This document shows positions 12,574 through 25,471 of a stretch of DNA of 64,000 bases, piece after piece. Location: NCBI GenBank assembly GCA_019022495.1, contig JAFEKR010000009.1, positions 1,612,001 to 1,676,000 on the forward strand. Reading direction: 5' to 3'. Made by a program: the position numbers and the translations under genes. How positions within the stretch are numbered: the stretch's first letter is position 1; each line of letters opens with the position of its first letter. The stretch comes from Epichloe hybrida (taxonomy: Eukaryota; Ascomycota; Sordariomycetes; Hypocreales; Clavicipitaceae). Under the pieces are notes generated by a model that saw only the letters and a program-made list of their open reading frames with translations, ran no database searches and was not told where the DNA came from.

Positions 12574-13060
12574 ATAAGGGATATAAGTTACCTAGTAAGC
12601 CTAAGAAAAAATAGTTACTATAGAGAGTAAGGCTATATAAAGTACTAGAAAAGGTAAACCTATTAGCATATTAATTAGATTTCCCTCTAGACTTATAAGT
12701 CTATCTAGTAGTATTAGTAATATAGATATAGAAACTAGTATAAGGAAAGGATCTATTTAATAGGGAAAAACTAGCTTCGCTGCTAATTATATTTAATAAT
12801 CCGGAGGAAGTGAATTATTAGGAGATTAAATAAATCTATGGTTATTAGGTTAAGATTTTTAAATAGACTGAAATAGTAAGAGTGGAATTCCTTATTAGAT
12901 AGAAGGGATATATAGCTAAAGATAATTAATAAATAGCTAAAAGTAAAATATGAATTAATGTGTCTAAGATAGTGAAAAACTACCTTAAGAAAAACCTAAT
13001 TAATTAGCAAAGGGAATACGCAAAGAAAGGCCTTAATTTACTTATAGAATACTAATAATA
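12574..13060 (+). pseudogene. Gypsy-A integrase C-terminus and chromodomain
   Basis: Reading resumes right after the hAT target duplication. Positions about 12,800-12,980 give an EEVNYxEIKxIYGY stretch followed by VRVEFLIRxKGY, the hallmark of a retroelement chromodomain. The Trp of the usual RWKGY is a TAG here. Chromodomains direct chromovirus integration toward marked chromatin. The downstream end of the element is not identifiable. Confidence 0.75.
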
Positions 13061-16000
13061 AAAGAAAAAAGTTAATAGTAAGTAGCTAGATTTAATAGGA
13101 TAGATTAAAGCTACTAGACTCTCTTACATATATTACTCTTTTACGCTAACTAGAGAAAGCTTACTATACTCTTACTTTACATTATCCCCTAATACCACTA
13201 TTACTTATATATAGTTAAATCTAATAGAAGCGTAGTTAAATTTATTTTAGTCCTATTTTTACTTAATAGCCTCTAAGCCTAAAGATAACAATATAGGCTA
13301 TAAAGGTTTCTAAAAGCTATAAAAAATAGAATTAATTTAGCTATAGGAAATATAGAATTATAATAACTATAAGAAATATTAAGTAAAACACAAAAACATT
13401 ACACTAGAAGTTAAATATAAGCTTTATAAATATTATATAAATATATACTATAACCTAGAAGCTATACTAGATTTTATTCTTTTTAATAATAAGGTTAATA
13501 TATATAATTAAACACTTTATAAGTAAATATAGGTAGGATACCTTTGCATTTAGATCCTAGCTTTAATATAAGAGAATTAACTATTAGGTTAGCTTATAGT
13601 TACTAATTTAGCATAGTAGTAATTCACTACTAATAGGGAAAGAGCTAAATATACTATATAAATAGATAAGCTTTTAGTAGAACTAGAAACTATAACCTAT
13701 TATAAAGAGAAGAAGTTCTTTAAATATTATTTAAGTTAGGTAAAACATTAGAATAAATTAGATATACTATTATAATTAATAGAGAGATATAATAAAAACG
13801 TTAATATAGTAAAGGTTATTTAAGATATAGTTAACACTAAGAAGTAAGGTAATAATAATAATAATGACTTTATGAGTATAGAGTTAGATTTAGATATAAA
13901 GCAGTGGAAATGTAAATAAGCAATAGAAGATTTAATTAAGGATAATTACGTAAGAGTTATAAGATAAGAGTAACTAAAGAAGACAGAAGTAAATTAGAAA
14001 GATAGGGATTTTACTAATAAATTAAACAAAAATAATAGTAATAAGGTAAGATTTAACCTTACTAAGGATAGTCCTAAACTAGAGTCTAAACCTAAAAGTA
14101 ATAAAGAGACTAAAGCTAGGGGCGCTAAGGGTAAATATAAGGATATAGAAAGTAAGATAGATATATATATTCTTTACGCTAGATAGCTAATTAAGTAGCT
14201 AGTCCTAGTACTCTAACCGCTTAGTCAAGAGGGAAAACCCTATACTGGGAAGAAAAACCCCTTTGCGTCTGTATACGGGCCGGCGCCGGCCCTCTTACAG
14301 GCCTGCGCCGCGTCGGGTGTGGCTGACCGTAGGTGTTTGGTGCCAGCTTGCGCTAGCCTTATCCCGTAAAGTAAGATATATAATAATATTAGTAAAATGC
14401 CCGCTAAGTATATTATTAGACTATTATAGGTCTACAAACGAATTACAAACCTTAATTTTAAGCTATTATTCCTTAGATTTAGGAAGCCTAGATCTAGAAC
14501 TAACGCTTAAATACTAATGCCTAATATTAGTGTAGTAGCATGTAAAAGAGTAATAGAAGAGTTTAATATAGAATATAAAGGAAAGAGCATTAAAGGAGTT
14601 AATTTTAGCAAGTTTAAACACACTAAATTAGGTTATAAGAATAGTAATTAGGATATTAAACACGTAATATAGGCTTACGTATATAAATTCGCCCTTAAAG
14701 GCACTATAATAGTATTTAATAAATTAGAAGTTAACTTAAAGGATATGTATTTTATATTATAGTAAAATATAATTATATAGATCTTTACTATCTTTAAAGA
14801 ATAAAAGGCTATATTAATTATAAAATAAGCTATAGTAAGATAGGCAGGAAAGCCTATATATTAGATTATAGTTAATCTAATAGAATGTAAAGTAATAAGA
14901 AAAGTAAAGGGCTAGGCAAAAATAGTAGTGGTAGCCTTCTATAATAGTATAATAGTTAAATGTAAATAGTAAATAGCTATATATAATAGAATATTATCTT
15001 TACTACTATAAGCAAATCTTTTAGCTCTTTATTTTGCTAATAAATATAGCGTAGTAAATGCTATAATTACAGGCACTTTAGCTAGTATTAGGTAAGTAAA
15101 CTTACTCTATATTAGTATAGAGAAGGAGTTAATATAGAAATTATCTAAATTATAGAAGGATAAAGAAAGGAATACATAATATAAGTAAAGTAAGATTAAT
15201 AACCTAGTTAATTAAGTTAACTAGGTAAAGAAAGGATTTAAAGATACTAGAAGATAGGTAAACAAAGTGTATATAATAGTAAAGGAATTAGCAAAAGAAG
15301 TTTACTAACTAATAGCTTTAATATAGAAGAAGGTAATAGTAGTCTAAGATAAGTTCTTAAAGATATTAGATATATTAAAAGACTAGAAAGAGAGAATTAC
15401 TAAACTTAATATAGGTAAAATACTAATTAAATTTAATAAATAGATTAACACTTTAAAATAAAATATAGTTTAAAAGGATAAGTATAAGGAAAAGATTATA
15501 GCTTTAGCTAATATAGTAATAAAGATATTAAAAAAGATATAGAATTAGGTAGTAACTATTAATAAGCTAATAAAGGAGCAAAAAAGACATAAAGAAAATG
15601 CTAAGAAAGCAAAAGTAACCTTAGTAATACTAACTCTAGTAACGCTAACTCTAGTAATACTAGCTTAGGTAACACTAAATTTAGGTAATAGGTAACTATA
15701 GGGTAAGATAGGCCTACTATTAACACTAAGTAAGAGAAATTAGTCTTTAATAACACTAGGTTTAGGTAAATCTAATACCCTATAAGATAAAGAACGCTAA
15801 ATAACACTAAGATTAGGTAATAGATATCTATAGGAGAAAATAGCCTTGCTACTAACACTAATAAAGAAGCTTAAGCTACCTAGTAAAATAGCAAAAAACT
15901 AAATAGTTTTATAATAAGGAATGCTAGTAATACTAGCTTTACCTAGCTTAAATAAAACGCTACCTATATTATTAGATAAATTAAAGATAGTAGTAATGTA

Positions 16001-16380
16001 AAGGCAAATAGTATCTCTAACTCTACCCTTACTAATTATTAAAGTAATAAAGATAGATAAATTCGCTAGTTTACTAGATTAAGAAGATAGATTTAGACTA
16101 AATTAGAATAGAAATAGTTTATATAATAGAATTTAAGAATTTACTAAATAATAGGACATTAGCAATAGAAAATAGGAAGGCAGTAAATAGAAAATTAATT
16201 TTAGAAAGGTTAAATATATAATTTAATATAATAATTCTAGAGAACTTATTAAGGGATATATAGCGCTAAAAAGTTATTATAATACGTGGCAATAGCTATT
16301 CTAAATTTTTCTTTTATACGATTTTAATAGATAATTTTCTTTAATTTATTTAGCTAGGTAGAGAATGAATCTAGTTATAG
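13061..16380 (+). other. RIP-mutated coding relic, family unassigned
   Basis: The plus strand shows long stretches with protein-like composition interrupted mostly by TAG and TAA: Lys/Asn-rich segments near 13,300-14,160, a hydrophobic segment near 14,640-15,100, and a repetitive Leu/Thr segment near 15,620-15,860. No catalytic motif was recognised. It could be the gag side of a retroelement or a degraded host gene copy. Its right side is cut by the LTR element at 16387. Confidence 0.35.
14255..14350. other. Short unmutated GC-rich island
   Basis: About 95 bp are GC-rich and contain the palindrome GGGCCGGCGCCGGCCC, in strong contrast to the TA-rich surroundings. It gives a short open frame from 14263, but nothing suggests a gene. 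It may be a small later insertion or a fragment that escaped RIP. Confidence 0.5.
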
Positions 16381-16386
16381 TCTAAC

Positions 16387-16560
16387 TGTTACGATACGAA
16401 ATGTAAGAATAATGAGTGTGAAGATGATGGTTTATTCAACTAGCTAGAGGTTAGAGCTATTGTCTAATATAGGGGTTCTAGGTCACATGCAGGCCATATC
16501 CTTAGCATAGCAGGCTATATCTAAAGGTAGCAGGCCACTTATTAATTCTAGCACGTAACA
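16387..16560 (+). repeat. Left LTR (174 bp)
   Basis: Direct repeat of 18493-18665. It starts TG and ends CA with the inverted ends TGTTACG and CGTAACA. No tRNA-like primer site follows, and I found no self-complementary site either. Confidence 0.85.
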
Positions 16561-18492
16561 AATGCGGGCACCACGGATAAAAGAGATAGCTATCCTAGCT
16601 ATCTAAGATCTAATGAATTTGTAATAAGCTAGGAAACGGGCTCTTGCAAGGGAATTCAGTTAGATAGATTATTATAGATTATTAGGTCTAGCGGTCATTA
16701 AATCAGTCATCAAATTGGTTATCGAATTCGTTATTAAATTGGTTATTAAATCGGTTATTAGGTTAATAACTTAACCTATAGGATCTATAACTATAGCGGT
16801 TAGATTAATAATTATAGAATTGTATATCTGATTTAAAGTGCAAGTTAATAAGGCGCTCTAAATTATAGTTAATTTAATTGTCAGATTAATTAGATTAATC
16901 AGGTTAATTGGATTAATTAGGTTAACGGTTAGATTAATGGTTAGGTTAACGATTGGATTAATAATCTAAATCGCTGTTAGATTCGTACGGATAGTCATAT
17001 TAATCTAGCTAATAGATCTAATGATTAATAGCTTAGTTAGGCCACAAGCGTCACAGAGGGTTAGGCAATGAGCTTTGCAGAGGGCGTTATAAAGAGTTAG
17101 GCAACGAGCGTTGCAGAGAGCGTTGCAAAGGGTTAGGCAACAAGCTTTGTAAAGGACAAATTCGGTCAGGCTATTAAATTTAGCTAGGCTGTTAAATTAG
17201 CTATTAAATTAGCTAACGAATTTGCTAATAGGCTAGCTGCCTTTAAAGGTTATTACGCTCTTTAAAGACTTCCTTAATAAGGTCTTTAAGCTATTAAAAG
17301 TCATCCTCTTCTATTACTAGCTTCTATTAAAGGTCCTGTATTTGCTGCTATTACTATTAAATTTGCTATTGTTACCGTTTAATCTGCTGCTGTAATTGCT
17401 GCTACTGCCATAGATATCAGGTCCTTAGGTCCTAAAGGTCCTGTTAATACTGTTCTTACTGCCACTGAAATTGCTAAACTAGCTATTATTAAATCTGTTA
17501 ATATTGCTAACTAGCTAGGCATAGGTCCTTAAGATACTAAAAGACCTGATTTCTTAAAGGGAAGGTCTTCTAGCAGATGCTATAGGTTTAGCGCTAATAA
17601 TCTTACTTATAAAGCTACTATAATCGCTATTGCTTACACTAATCTAGCTAGTGTAAGGGAAGCATTATAGCGAGCTTTATTAGATCAGAATTAACGAAAT
17701 TATTAGATTTAACGGTCAGGTCAAAGGTTAACGAACAGATTAAAGGAAATCAAAGGTTAAAGAATTAAAGGTTAAAGGTTAAAGGTCAATCGAATTCGCA
17801 CGATCAATTGAACGGATCGAAGGTCAAAGGTCTTCGAAAGTCTTCAAAGGTTAAAGGTCATCAAATCAAAGGTCAACGAATCGAAAGGTTAACGAATCTA
17901 ACGAGGTCGGATTTGAAAATTAACAAATCTAACAATTAGAACGAAGGTTAATAGTTCTAATGGTTGGATTAAAGGTTAACGAATCTAATAATAGGCGCAA
18001 TGCCTAGAGACTAGTTAGATTGACGGTTAGATTAAAGTTAACAGATTAAACGGTTAGATCAAAGGTTAACAGATCTAATAATTGGATTAAAGTTAACAAA
18101 TTAAAGGTTAACAAATCTAATAAGGTTAGATTTAAAAATTAACAAATCTAATAATTAGAACGAAGGTTAATAGTTCTAATGGTTAGATTAAAGGTTAACA
18201 AATCTAACGACAAGCGCGATGCCTAGAGACTAGTCAGATTAACGGTCAGATTGAAGTTAACAGATCAAACGGTTAGATCGAAGGTTAACAGATCTAATGA
18301 TTAGATTAAAGTTAACGAATTAAAGGTTAACGAATCTAACGATAGGCGCGATGCCTAGAGACTATTAGGCCTATTAAAAGGGATAGCTTTGATGGGCTTG
18401 GTGGATTGGTTAACGAATAGTTAGTTTAGTGGCTTTTATTAGCAGTAAAAGCGCTAGAGGTGCGCAATAATCAGAGAGCAATTGCTACCACT

Positions 18493-18665
18493 TATTACAA
18501 TACGAAATGTAAGAATAATAAGTGTGAAGATAATGGTTTATTTAACTAGCTAGAGGTCAGAGCTATTGTCTAATATAGGGGTTCTAAGTCACGTGCAGGC
18601 CACATCCTCGGCACGGCAGGCCACATCCAAAGGTAGCAGGCCACTTGTCAATTCTAGCACGTAAC
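18493..18665 (+). repeat. Right LTR (~173 bp)
   Basis: Matches the left LTR with C/T and G/A differences in both directions, as expected when RIP acted on both copies independently. Confidence 0.85.
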
Positions 18666-18669
18666 TAAC

Positions 18670-18905
18670 TGCCTCTAACTAGGATAGTTATTTTTTAAGG
18701 CGCGCCTAGCACTTATTACGTAGCGGAGCTAAATGCAGGCGTATATAAGACTAGATTTAGACTCTAGATAGAAAGAATTAACCTTCTTTAGACATCTTAC
18801 CTTATACCTAATAGTAGCTCTTATAGCGAACTTAGTATAACCTTATGATAGCTAATCCGTTAGCCCCTCTGACGGATTCGCCTTACATCGTGCCAAACCT
18901 GCATG
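18670..18905. other. Less-mutated LTR-like stretch
   Basis: Moderate GC content, a TATATAAG motif near 18,741 and an end resembling an LTR terminus (CTGCATGTAACA). It may be an LTR remnant belonging to the adjoining Copia relic or another solo LTR. No partner copy exists in the window. Confidence 0.35.
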
Positions 18906-21900
18906 TAACACTTAGCGTTTTATTAGCTATAAGTTTCTCTATTAAAGCTTTATCCTAATCTTTATTTATAAGAAACACTATAGCACTAGATTTATATTTA
19001 TTATTCTAGGTTTTACCTTCTTCTTACTTAAAATAAACTATAAGCTTCTTTTATAGTTTACTACATTTCCTTCTAACTTATAGAGCTTCTTTGCTTAAAG
19101 CTTCTAGGGTAATTTCCTTAATAGTAAGCATATTATCTTCTATAGCCTAGTTATTATCTTTAGGCGCTAATTCTTAGGGTTTTTTAGCTTAGTATAAATT
19201 ATAATAATATGGTTTTATAACTATTAACTAGAATCTAGTTAGTCCTTAGGGTAATTAAAGGGTATAGGTCTCTCTATTAGTAATAAGAAGCCTATAAGGG
19301 CTATACTATTTATTCTTTTCTCTTTAAACACGTACTTCTAACTATAGCAAAAGCTAGTGTATAGGTAGAGTAGTTAGGCTATTATAGGTTTATAAAGCAT
19401 TATAAACTTATTACTTTACTAGAAGTTATTAAACTTTATTAGTGGCTTTATAAATTACTTTAGCCTATTAAATAATAGATATACTTAGTGGTAATTTATT
19501 AGTTATCTATAGGTATACACTAAAAATAAGAAGGGTTAGTATAAGGCTATTTAAGCCTGCTAAATTATTTATAGCTTTTATAGCTATTTAAAGACACTAT
19601 TTAGGCATAAGGTCTTAACCTATTAAATCTATAATAATTATATAGGCTTGCCTTAATAGTTTATAATAGTGTTTAACCTTTCTAATGCTATTATAAGCCT
19701 TAACTAGAACTTTATTAATCTTAATTAATAGTAGTTATATATAATACTTAAATTTTAATAATATAAAGTTCTTTCTAGCATTATAGATAATCTAATCTAG
19801 AGGGCCTAGATAGGTATTAATCTAGCATTTACGTAAAGCGTTCTAAATATTATAGGCTTTCTGCTTATCTAGATTAAGGAATTAGGCTACTTAAAATAAA
19901 GTTATAGAATTAATAACGTAAAGAACTAGTTAGCTATTAATCTAAATAATATTAATAATAATCTTGTAGTTAAATTTGTGATTATCTTTAACTATAAACT
20001 TAAATCTACCTAGGGCCTTTCTGTTTATTTAGTAATAGTAGTAAATTTTAGTTAATTATTCAATAGCTTTAGTCTTAATATTATAACTAGCTTATTATAG
20101 TATCTTTGTAAGCCGTTAAACTAATAAATACCTAAATTAATAATATAATTAACGAATTTCTATCTCTAATATATAAAAGGCTACTATTTCTTTAGCTTCT
20201 AGAGTCCACTAAAGATATCCCTATTTCCTAATAATAGGAACGATCTTGTTGCCTTAGATTAATATATTTACGTGGTTATTAACCTTAACGCGTAATCTAT
20301 CTATATTATCTAAAGAGAATAGGAAGGGCGTGTGTGTTTTAATAATATAAAAGGAGATATTACCTAATTTAGTTAGTATATTAACTAATTCTCTTATAAT
20401 CGCTAATTTAGCACTAAAATAAATCTCTTTCTCTAGGGTTAGTTTAATCTTTAGTAATAGCATTAATCTTAGTAAAGCTTATACTTATCTAATCCTAGCT
20501 ATTAATATACTAGAAGCTTCTATATTAGGTATAATTCCTTAGAAGACTTCTTTAAAGTAATGTTTCTCTAAAACATAGGAGGTCTTTACTTTATTAAAGG
20601 GATTATTCTTAAGGTAAGTATATTTAAAGGCTTAGTCTCTTAAGGTTATAATAATGTTATTATTATCTAGTTAGGGTCCTAATATGAAGAATTACATAAT
20701 ACTTAGGCGATTATACTTTAAGGTAAAGGTCTCTTTAGCGTTATTATCCTTATCTTTATTAACATTAGATTTAATAAAGGCTTTAGCTAATTCCTATGCT
20801 CCTTTAGTAAGGTTATCTATCTCCTTAGGTCCTTAGCCTTTATAGGCTATAAGAAATGCTTAGAACTTTCTCTTTATAAGTAGCGTTTAATACCTTTTAT
20901 TCTTTTACTAAAGTTCTCTTACCTCTTAATACTCTTTATCTATGTGGTTTATTAACTAATAACTATTCTTATTATAGATATAGTATTTACTACTATTATA
21001 GCCTTAGTTATAATAGCTATAGCCTTTACTATAACCTCTTTAATATAGTTAGCTATAGTAGTAGTCTATAAATATTACTTCTAAATTATTAGGTTTAGTA
21101 TTAATAGTTTACTAATTAAATTAAGAAGCTAATTTATTAGCTTTAGTAATAAAGATTAATTTGCGGAGGTCTTTAGTAAGTCCTTTAAAGCTAGGTAAGT
21201 GATTATATTTAGCTTATTTACATTTTAGAACACTAGAGATAGCGCTTAAGGTTTAATAATAAAGCTTTATATTAACTATTAATAGAGAAAATAGTTCTCT
21301 ATAAACACGTTTAAGGGTTATAAGTAAAATTTTAAGATAATCTAGCTTAGATTTATTAGGATTCTAAGTAATAATATTCTTAAGCGTTATATTATTCTAT
21401 TCTTAGCAATAGAACTATTAGTTACTTTTTGTTTTAAAGCAGTTATAGATATTATTAACTATTTATTTATATATAAGACCTTTATTTACTAGATAATTAA
21501 GGTAATACTATTTAGTATTACCTAAGAGCATAATTAGAAGGGCCTTATATAGGTATTCCTAGGGGAGGTTTAGTCTGTTATACTTATTCTAGAATAGGTT
21601 AACTTTTAGTATAATAAAGTTATATATCTTCTTACTATATTAGTTATTATCCTTATATCCCTTTATAAGTTCTAGGATCTTTCTTATAATTTAGTCTTTA
21701 GGTAGGATTATTAGGGCTTATATAATTAGGATTACCTATAGTTAAACTAGTGGTTTTAGGGCAATTAGTAGTAATTATAGTTAAGGTATATTCTTTCTTA
21801 GAGGTAGTTATATAGTAAGAGAGATATTAATAGGTAAGTTATAAATTAAAGAGTTATATAAAGGAGAGGTATAAATACAAGGGCTTATAATAAGAGGGTT

Positions 21901-22508
21901 ATTAATAGTAGGATTATTAATAAAGATAAATTTACCTATAGCTATTTGCTTTGTAATTTCGCTTTTAGGCTATAGTAATATTATATCTTCTTCAAGGATT
22001 TAGACTAGTAAATTAATAATCTTACTACTTTAATTTTAAATAATATAAATGCTATTCTTATAGAGGTAGTCTTATAATTTACACAGTAAGGGTTATAAAG
22101 CTTAGTTAAGTGTTTCTTTAGTTTAGCTATTAAGATTATTATAGAAGATCTCCTATAGGGCAAGATCTTTATATTAACCACTCTTATAGATATTAATTAT
22201 CTAGGTAATATAGTTATTAAGCTCCTATTCTTTAGCAGTCTAAGGATCTAGTTCTCTAGAGCTCTCCTAGTTAGTTATAATAGCTAAGGCGTGTTTTTAA
22301 AGTTATTAAGGTAAGGTAAACTTATTAGGTCTTTTAAGGTCTATAGATTAAGTAAGCTACTTTCCCTTTATAGTCTATAATAATACTTATTCATTATTAG
22401 AAGGTGTTATTATATTATGTGGTTTAGCTAGCAAGGCTAAGGGATTTTTTAACTAGTAAGGGTTAAGTTAATCTTTAGTTTAAGATATTATATGTGGCTA
22501 TAAACTTC
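18906..22508 (-). pseudogene. Copia-like gag-pol relic 1 (minus strand)
   Basis: On the minus strand, 20,463-20,254 encodes an open 69-codon piece with THTPFLFSLDNIDRL, which resembles the protease-to-integrase linker of fungal Copia elements. Downstream, about 20,060-19,500, follows KALGRFKFIVKDN, then an integrase-like body with INTYLGPLDxIIYNAKKKF and later VKAYNSIKKVKHYYKLLRxAY. The order (protease, integrase, then RT toward lower coordinates) fits Pseudoviridae. RT is largely missing at the left end. Many stops, all RIP-like. The right side is cut by the LTR element at 22515. Confidence 0.65.
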
Positions 22509-22514
22509 TTAGTT

Positions 22515-22971
22515 TGTCAGGCGAAAACAAACACCCAAAAACGACGGATTTGACAGTCTCGATGACAAAGCTGATAATAACGATAAAAACGATGATATTA
22601 ACGATGCTAACGATGCTAACGAATTTAACGATATTAATAACGGAACCTAGATAACGGGATCTAGGTCTGCGATATTTGCAATCTATCGCGAGGATCTAAG
22701 CTACTAAGGTCTCTTTTTAATGTCTAGTTATCTTATTAATTAAACAAACCTAGAGCATATACTGTAGTAACCGCACACAAGGGGAGAGTTAATTTTCTAT
22801 AAAAGGGGAGGGAATCTAGGGATTTTATCTAGCTAGATAGTTATATAACTAGGGATCCGATTGATCCGGCGATGCTAATAGATCCGACAATGCCAAGGTC
22901 TAGAGGCCTATGGTCTTGTGAGAGAGGTCTTAAAAGAGGTCTTAAGAGGTTATAATTCTAGCCACATAACA
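22515..22971 (+). repeat. 5' LTR of the LARD-like element
   Basis: Starts TGTCAGGCGAAAAC and ends near CCACATAACA. It contains repeated AACGATGATATTAACGATGC and AACGGGATCTAGG blocks shared with the right LTR. Confidence 0.88.
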
Positions 22972-22980
22972 CCTCCCTAA

Positions 22981-23019
22981 CTGTTTTCCCTTTTCTAGCC
23001 CCTAGGAAAGGGAAAACAG
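22981..23019. other. Perfect 13-bp stem hairpin just inside the 5' LTR
   Basis: CTGTTTTCCCTTT (22981-22993) pairs exactly with AAAGGGAAAACAG (23007-23019) around a 13-base loop. It begins ten bases after the LTR end, where primer binding and RNA packaging signals normally lie. Confidence 0.75.
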
Positions 23020-23648
23020 TAACTAAAGAAAATAACAAAAAGGGGGAAAAGAGGGAAAAGTAGTATAATTATAAGATAAAAAAAAAATTCGTGATTTTTA
23101 GGCCCCCCTATCCATTAATTTATCAATTAAAAGGGTTATCTATTAAAGGGGGTTATTATCAGAGGTCTTGTCAATAGTCTGATTAATTGATTTATAGTAG
23201 AAGACCTTTCTAATAGTCAGAGACCTCTTCAATCATCAGAGGAATCATTAGTTAGAGGGATCTTTAACGGCCAGAGGGGTCGTTAGCGGGCGAAGACCTC
23301 GTTAGAAGACCTTCTGTACATTAAATTCCCCTTTTTAAAGGTCAGAGGAATCATTAGTTAGAGGGGTCTTTAATGGTTAGAGGTCTTGTCAGATAGTTAG
23401 ATTAATTAGTCTAATGACGGAAGCTTTCGTTAGCGGTCGGAGACCTCGTTAGAAGACCTTCTATTGGTTAGATTCCTCTTTAAAAGTCAGAGGAATTATT
23501 GGTCAAAGAGGTCTTTAAGGGTCAGAGGTCTTGTCAGACGGTTGGATTAATTAGTCTGTGAGAAGCCCTTGTTAGCAGTCAGAGACCTCTTTAGAAGACC
23601 TTTTATACATTAGATTCCTTGTTAATTATTAGAGAAATCGTCAGTTAG

Positions 23649-25471
23649 CAGAGTATTGCACTAAAACGTGTAGTGTAGTGTAGTATTTGTAGTGTAGTGT
23701 AGTATTTGTAGTGTAGTGTAGTAACTACACTACAAACTACACTACACTACAAACTACACTAACTATAAGGAAAAAAAAACTACACTACACTAACTATAAA
23801 AAAAAAAAACTACAATACATTATACTATAAATTTTTTTTCCTAAACTACACTAACTATAAACACTACAAATGTAGTATTAGACTTTTTATTAGTTATTAG
23901 TATTTATAAGGTTAAAAGAAAGCTAGTTATATAAAAGCTTTTATTATTACCTATTTTATTATATTATTTTTATAATTTTATTATAACTAAGTAAGGTTAT
24001 ATATAATATTATACTTTTTTAATAATACTATTTAACTTAATACTTTATTTCCCTAATATAACTTAAAGAAAAACCTTCTTATTATATTATTTACTATTTC
24101 TATAAATTATTTTATATTTCTATAAATTATTATTATTACTTATTTTAAAAAAACTATAAAAAGAACTACTAGTAAACTTAATATAAGTAGCTTATTATAT
24201 CTTATTATAGCTTATAATAGCTTATAATAGCTTATAATACTTACTAATATTACTAGTATTACTAAGATTACTAAGATTACTAAGATTACTATATATTATT
24301 AGTGTTAAAGTTTAATAATAAATAAATAATAAATAAATAACTTAAATATAAATACTAGTAATTATAAGTAAATTACTATAGTAAAAGCTATAGTTTTTAA
24401 TAACTTAGTATTTTAAGGTTTTTAAAAATATTAATATTATAAAAATGTTTTCTCTTTTGTGTTTTTTTAAAATAATAATAAATGTAAAATAATAGTAATT
24501 ATAGTAATAATAGTAATTAAGGTTATAAAAGTTATTAAAGCTTTTATAATAAGTATAATATATTATATAAAACTAAGTCCTAGTATTATTTTTAAAAATA
24601 AGTTAAACTTATTTTTTATAGCTTATTTAAGCTATATAGGGTAATTAAAATAATACTATTAGTTATCTATTAATAAATTATAAATATTAGTCTATTATAT
24701 TCTTTCTTTATGTATTATTATAATAAGATATATAAAGTTACTATATATAACTTCTTAAAGCTTTAGAATTATAAAGCTTAAAGTAATATTTAATTAGTTT
24801 AAATAGTAAATAAATAGTTTAAGCTTTTTTTAAGTTCTTATTATATTAATAATAATATTAAAGTACTAAGTATATATTCTATTAACTTTTATATATTTAT
24901 TTAGATTTCTAATTTAATTTAATTATATTAGTTTAGGGTATTTTTTAATTAAATTAATAATAAAAATATAAAATAATTAATAATAATAGTAAATAAAATA
25001 ATTAGAAGGTTTTTCTTAAAGTTATATTAGTAAAATAAAGTAATAAGTATAATAGTATTATTAAAAAGGTATAATATTATAAATAACCCTAGTTATAGTA
25101 AAATTCTTAAAAAAAGGTAAATATTATAAATTCTATAACTAATTAAGTAAAATAGGTAATAATAAAAGCTTCTATATAACTAGCTTTCTTTTAATCCTTA
25201 TAATAACATTATATAATAAAAAGGCCCACTTTTTTTTTACTAACACTACATTGTAGTTTTTGTAGTTAGTGTAGTTAGTAACTACACTAACTACACTACA
25301 ATACAAGCAAAAAAAAACTACAATACATTACACTATAAAAAAAAAAAAACTACACTACACTAACTATAAAAAAAAAAAACTACAATACATTAACTATAAG
25401 AAAAAAAAACTACATTATAAATACAAATTTTTCCTAAAAACTACACTAACTACACTACAAACAATACTCTG
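23649..25471 (+). mobile_element. Non-autonomous hAT element, copy 2
   Basis: 1823 bp, bounded by CAGAGTATTG and its inverse CAATACTCTG and by perfect 8-bp duplications TCAGTTAG (23641-23648 and 25472-25479). The subterminal parts are inverted GTAGTGTAGTG arrays and the interior is AT-rich and non-coding. Around 24,180-24,420 it is the reverse complement of the region near 8,100-8,290 of the large hAT element, including the TTATAATAGC-type tandem units. It is inserted in the interior of the LARD-like element and therefore younger than it. Confidence 0.92.

Larger units (their letters stand above)
3104..13060 (+). mobile_element. Gypsy-A chromovirus relic, split by a nested hAT
   Basis: A 217-bp 5' LTR (3104-3320) is followed by a gag-like region, reverse transcriptase and integrase on the plus strand up to about 7062. 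Coding then resumes beyond the nested hAT element at 12574 and runs into a chromodomain at about 12,800-12,980. Order and motifs fit Metaviridae chromoviruses. The RT breaks off near 5870 and the integrase follows shortly after, so an internal segment including RNase H has been lost. No 3' LTR is visible downstream. A second LTR of the same family and length lies at 58131-58347. In-frame stops are mostly TAG or TAA where Trp, Gln or Arg would be expected, as RIP produces. Confidence 0.8.
16387..18665 (+). mobile_element. Non-coding LTR element with repetitive interior
   Basis: Two ~174-bp direct repeats bound a 1.9-kb interior with no open frames. The left LTR runs TGTTACGATACG to GCACGTAACA. 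The right copy starts TATTACAATACG. CTAAC occurs directly outside both ends (16382-16386 and 18665-18669), a likely 5-bp duplication with the last two LTR bases lost on the right. The interior repeats AAGGTTAACGAATCTAA-like units and three copies of GCGCGATGCCTAGAGACTA. It must have depended on proteins of another element. Confidence 0.8.
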
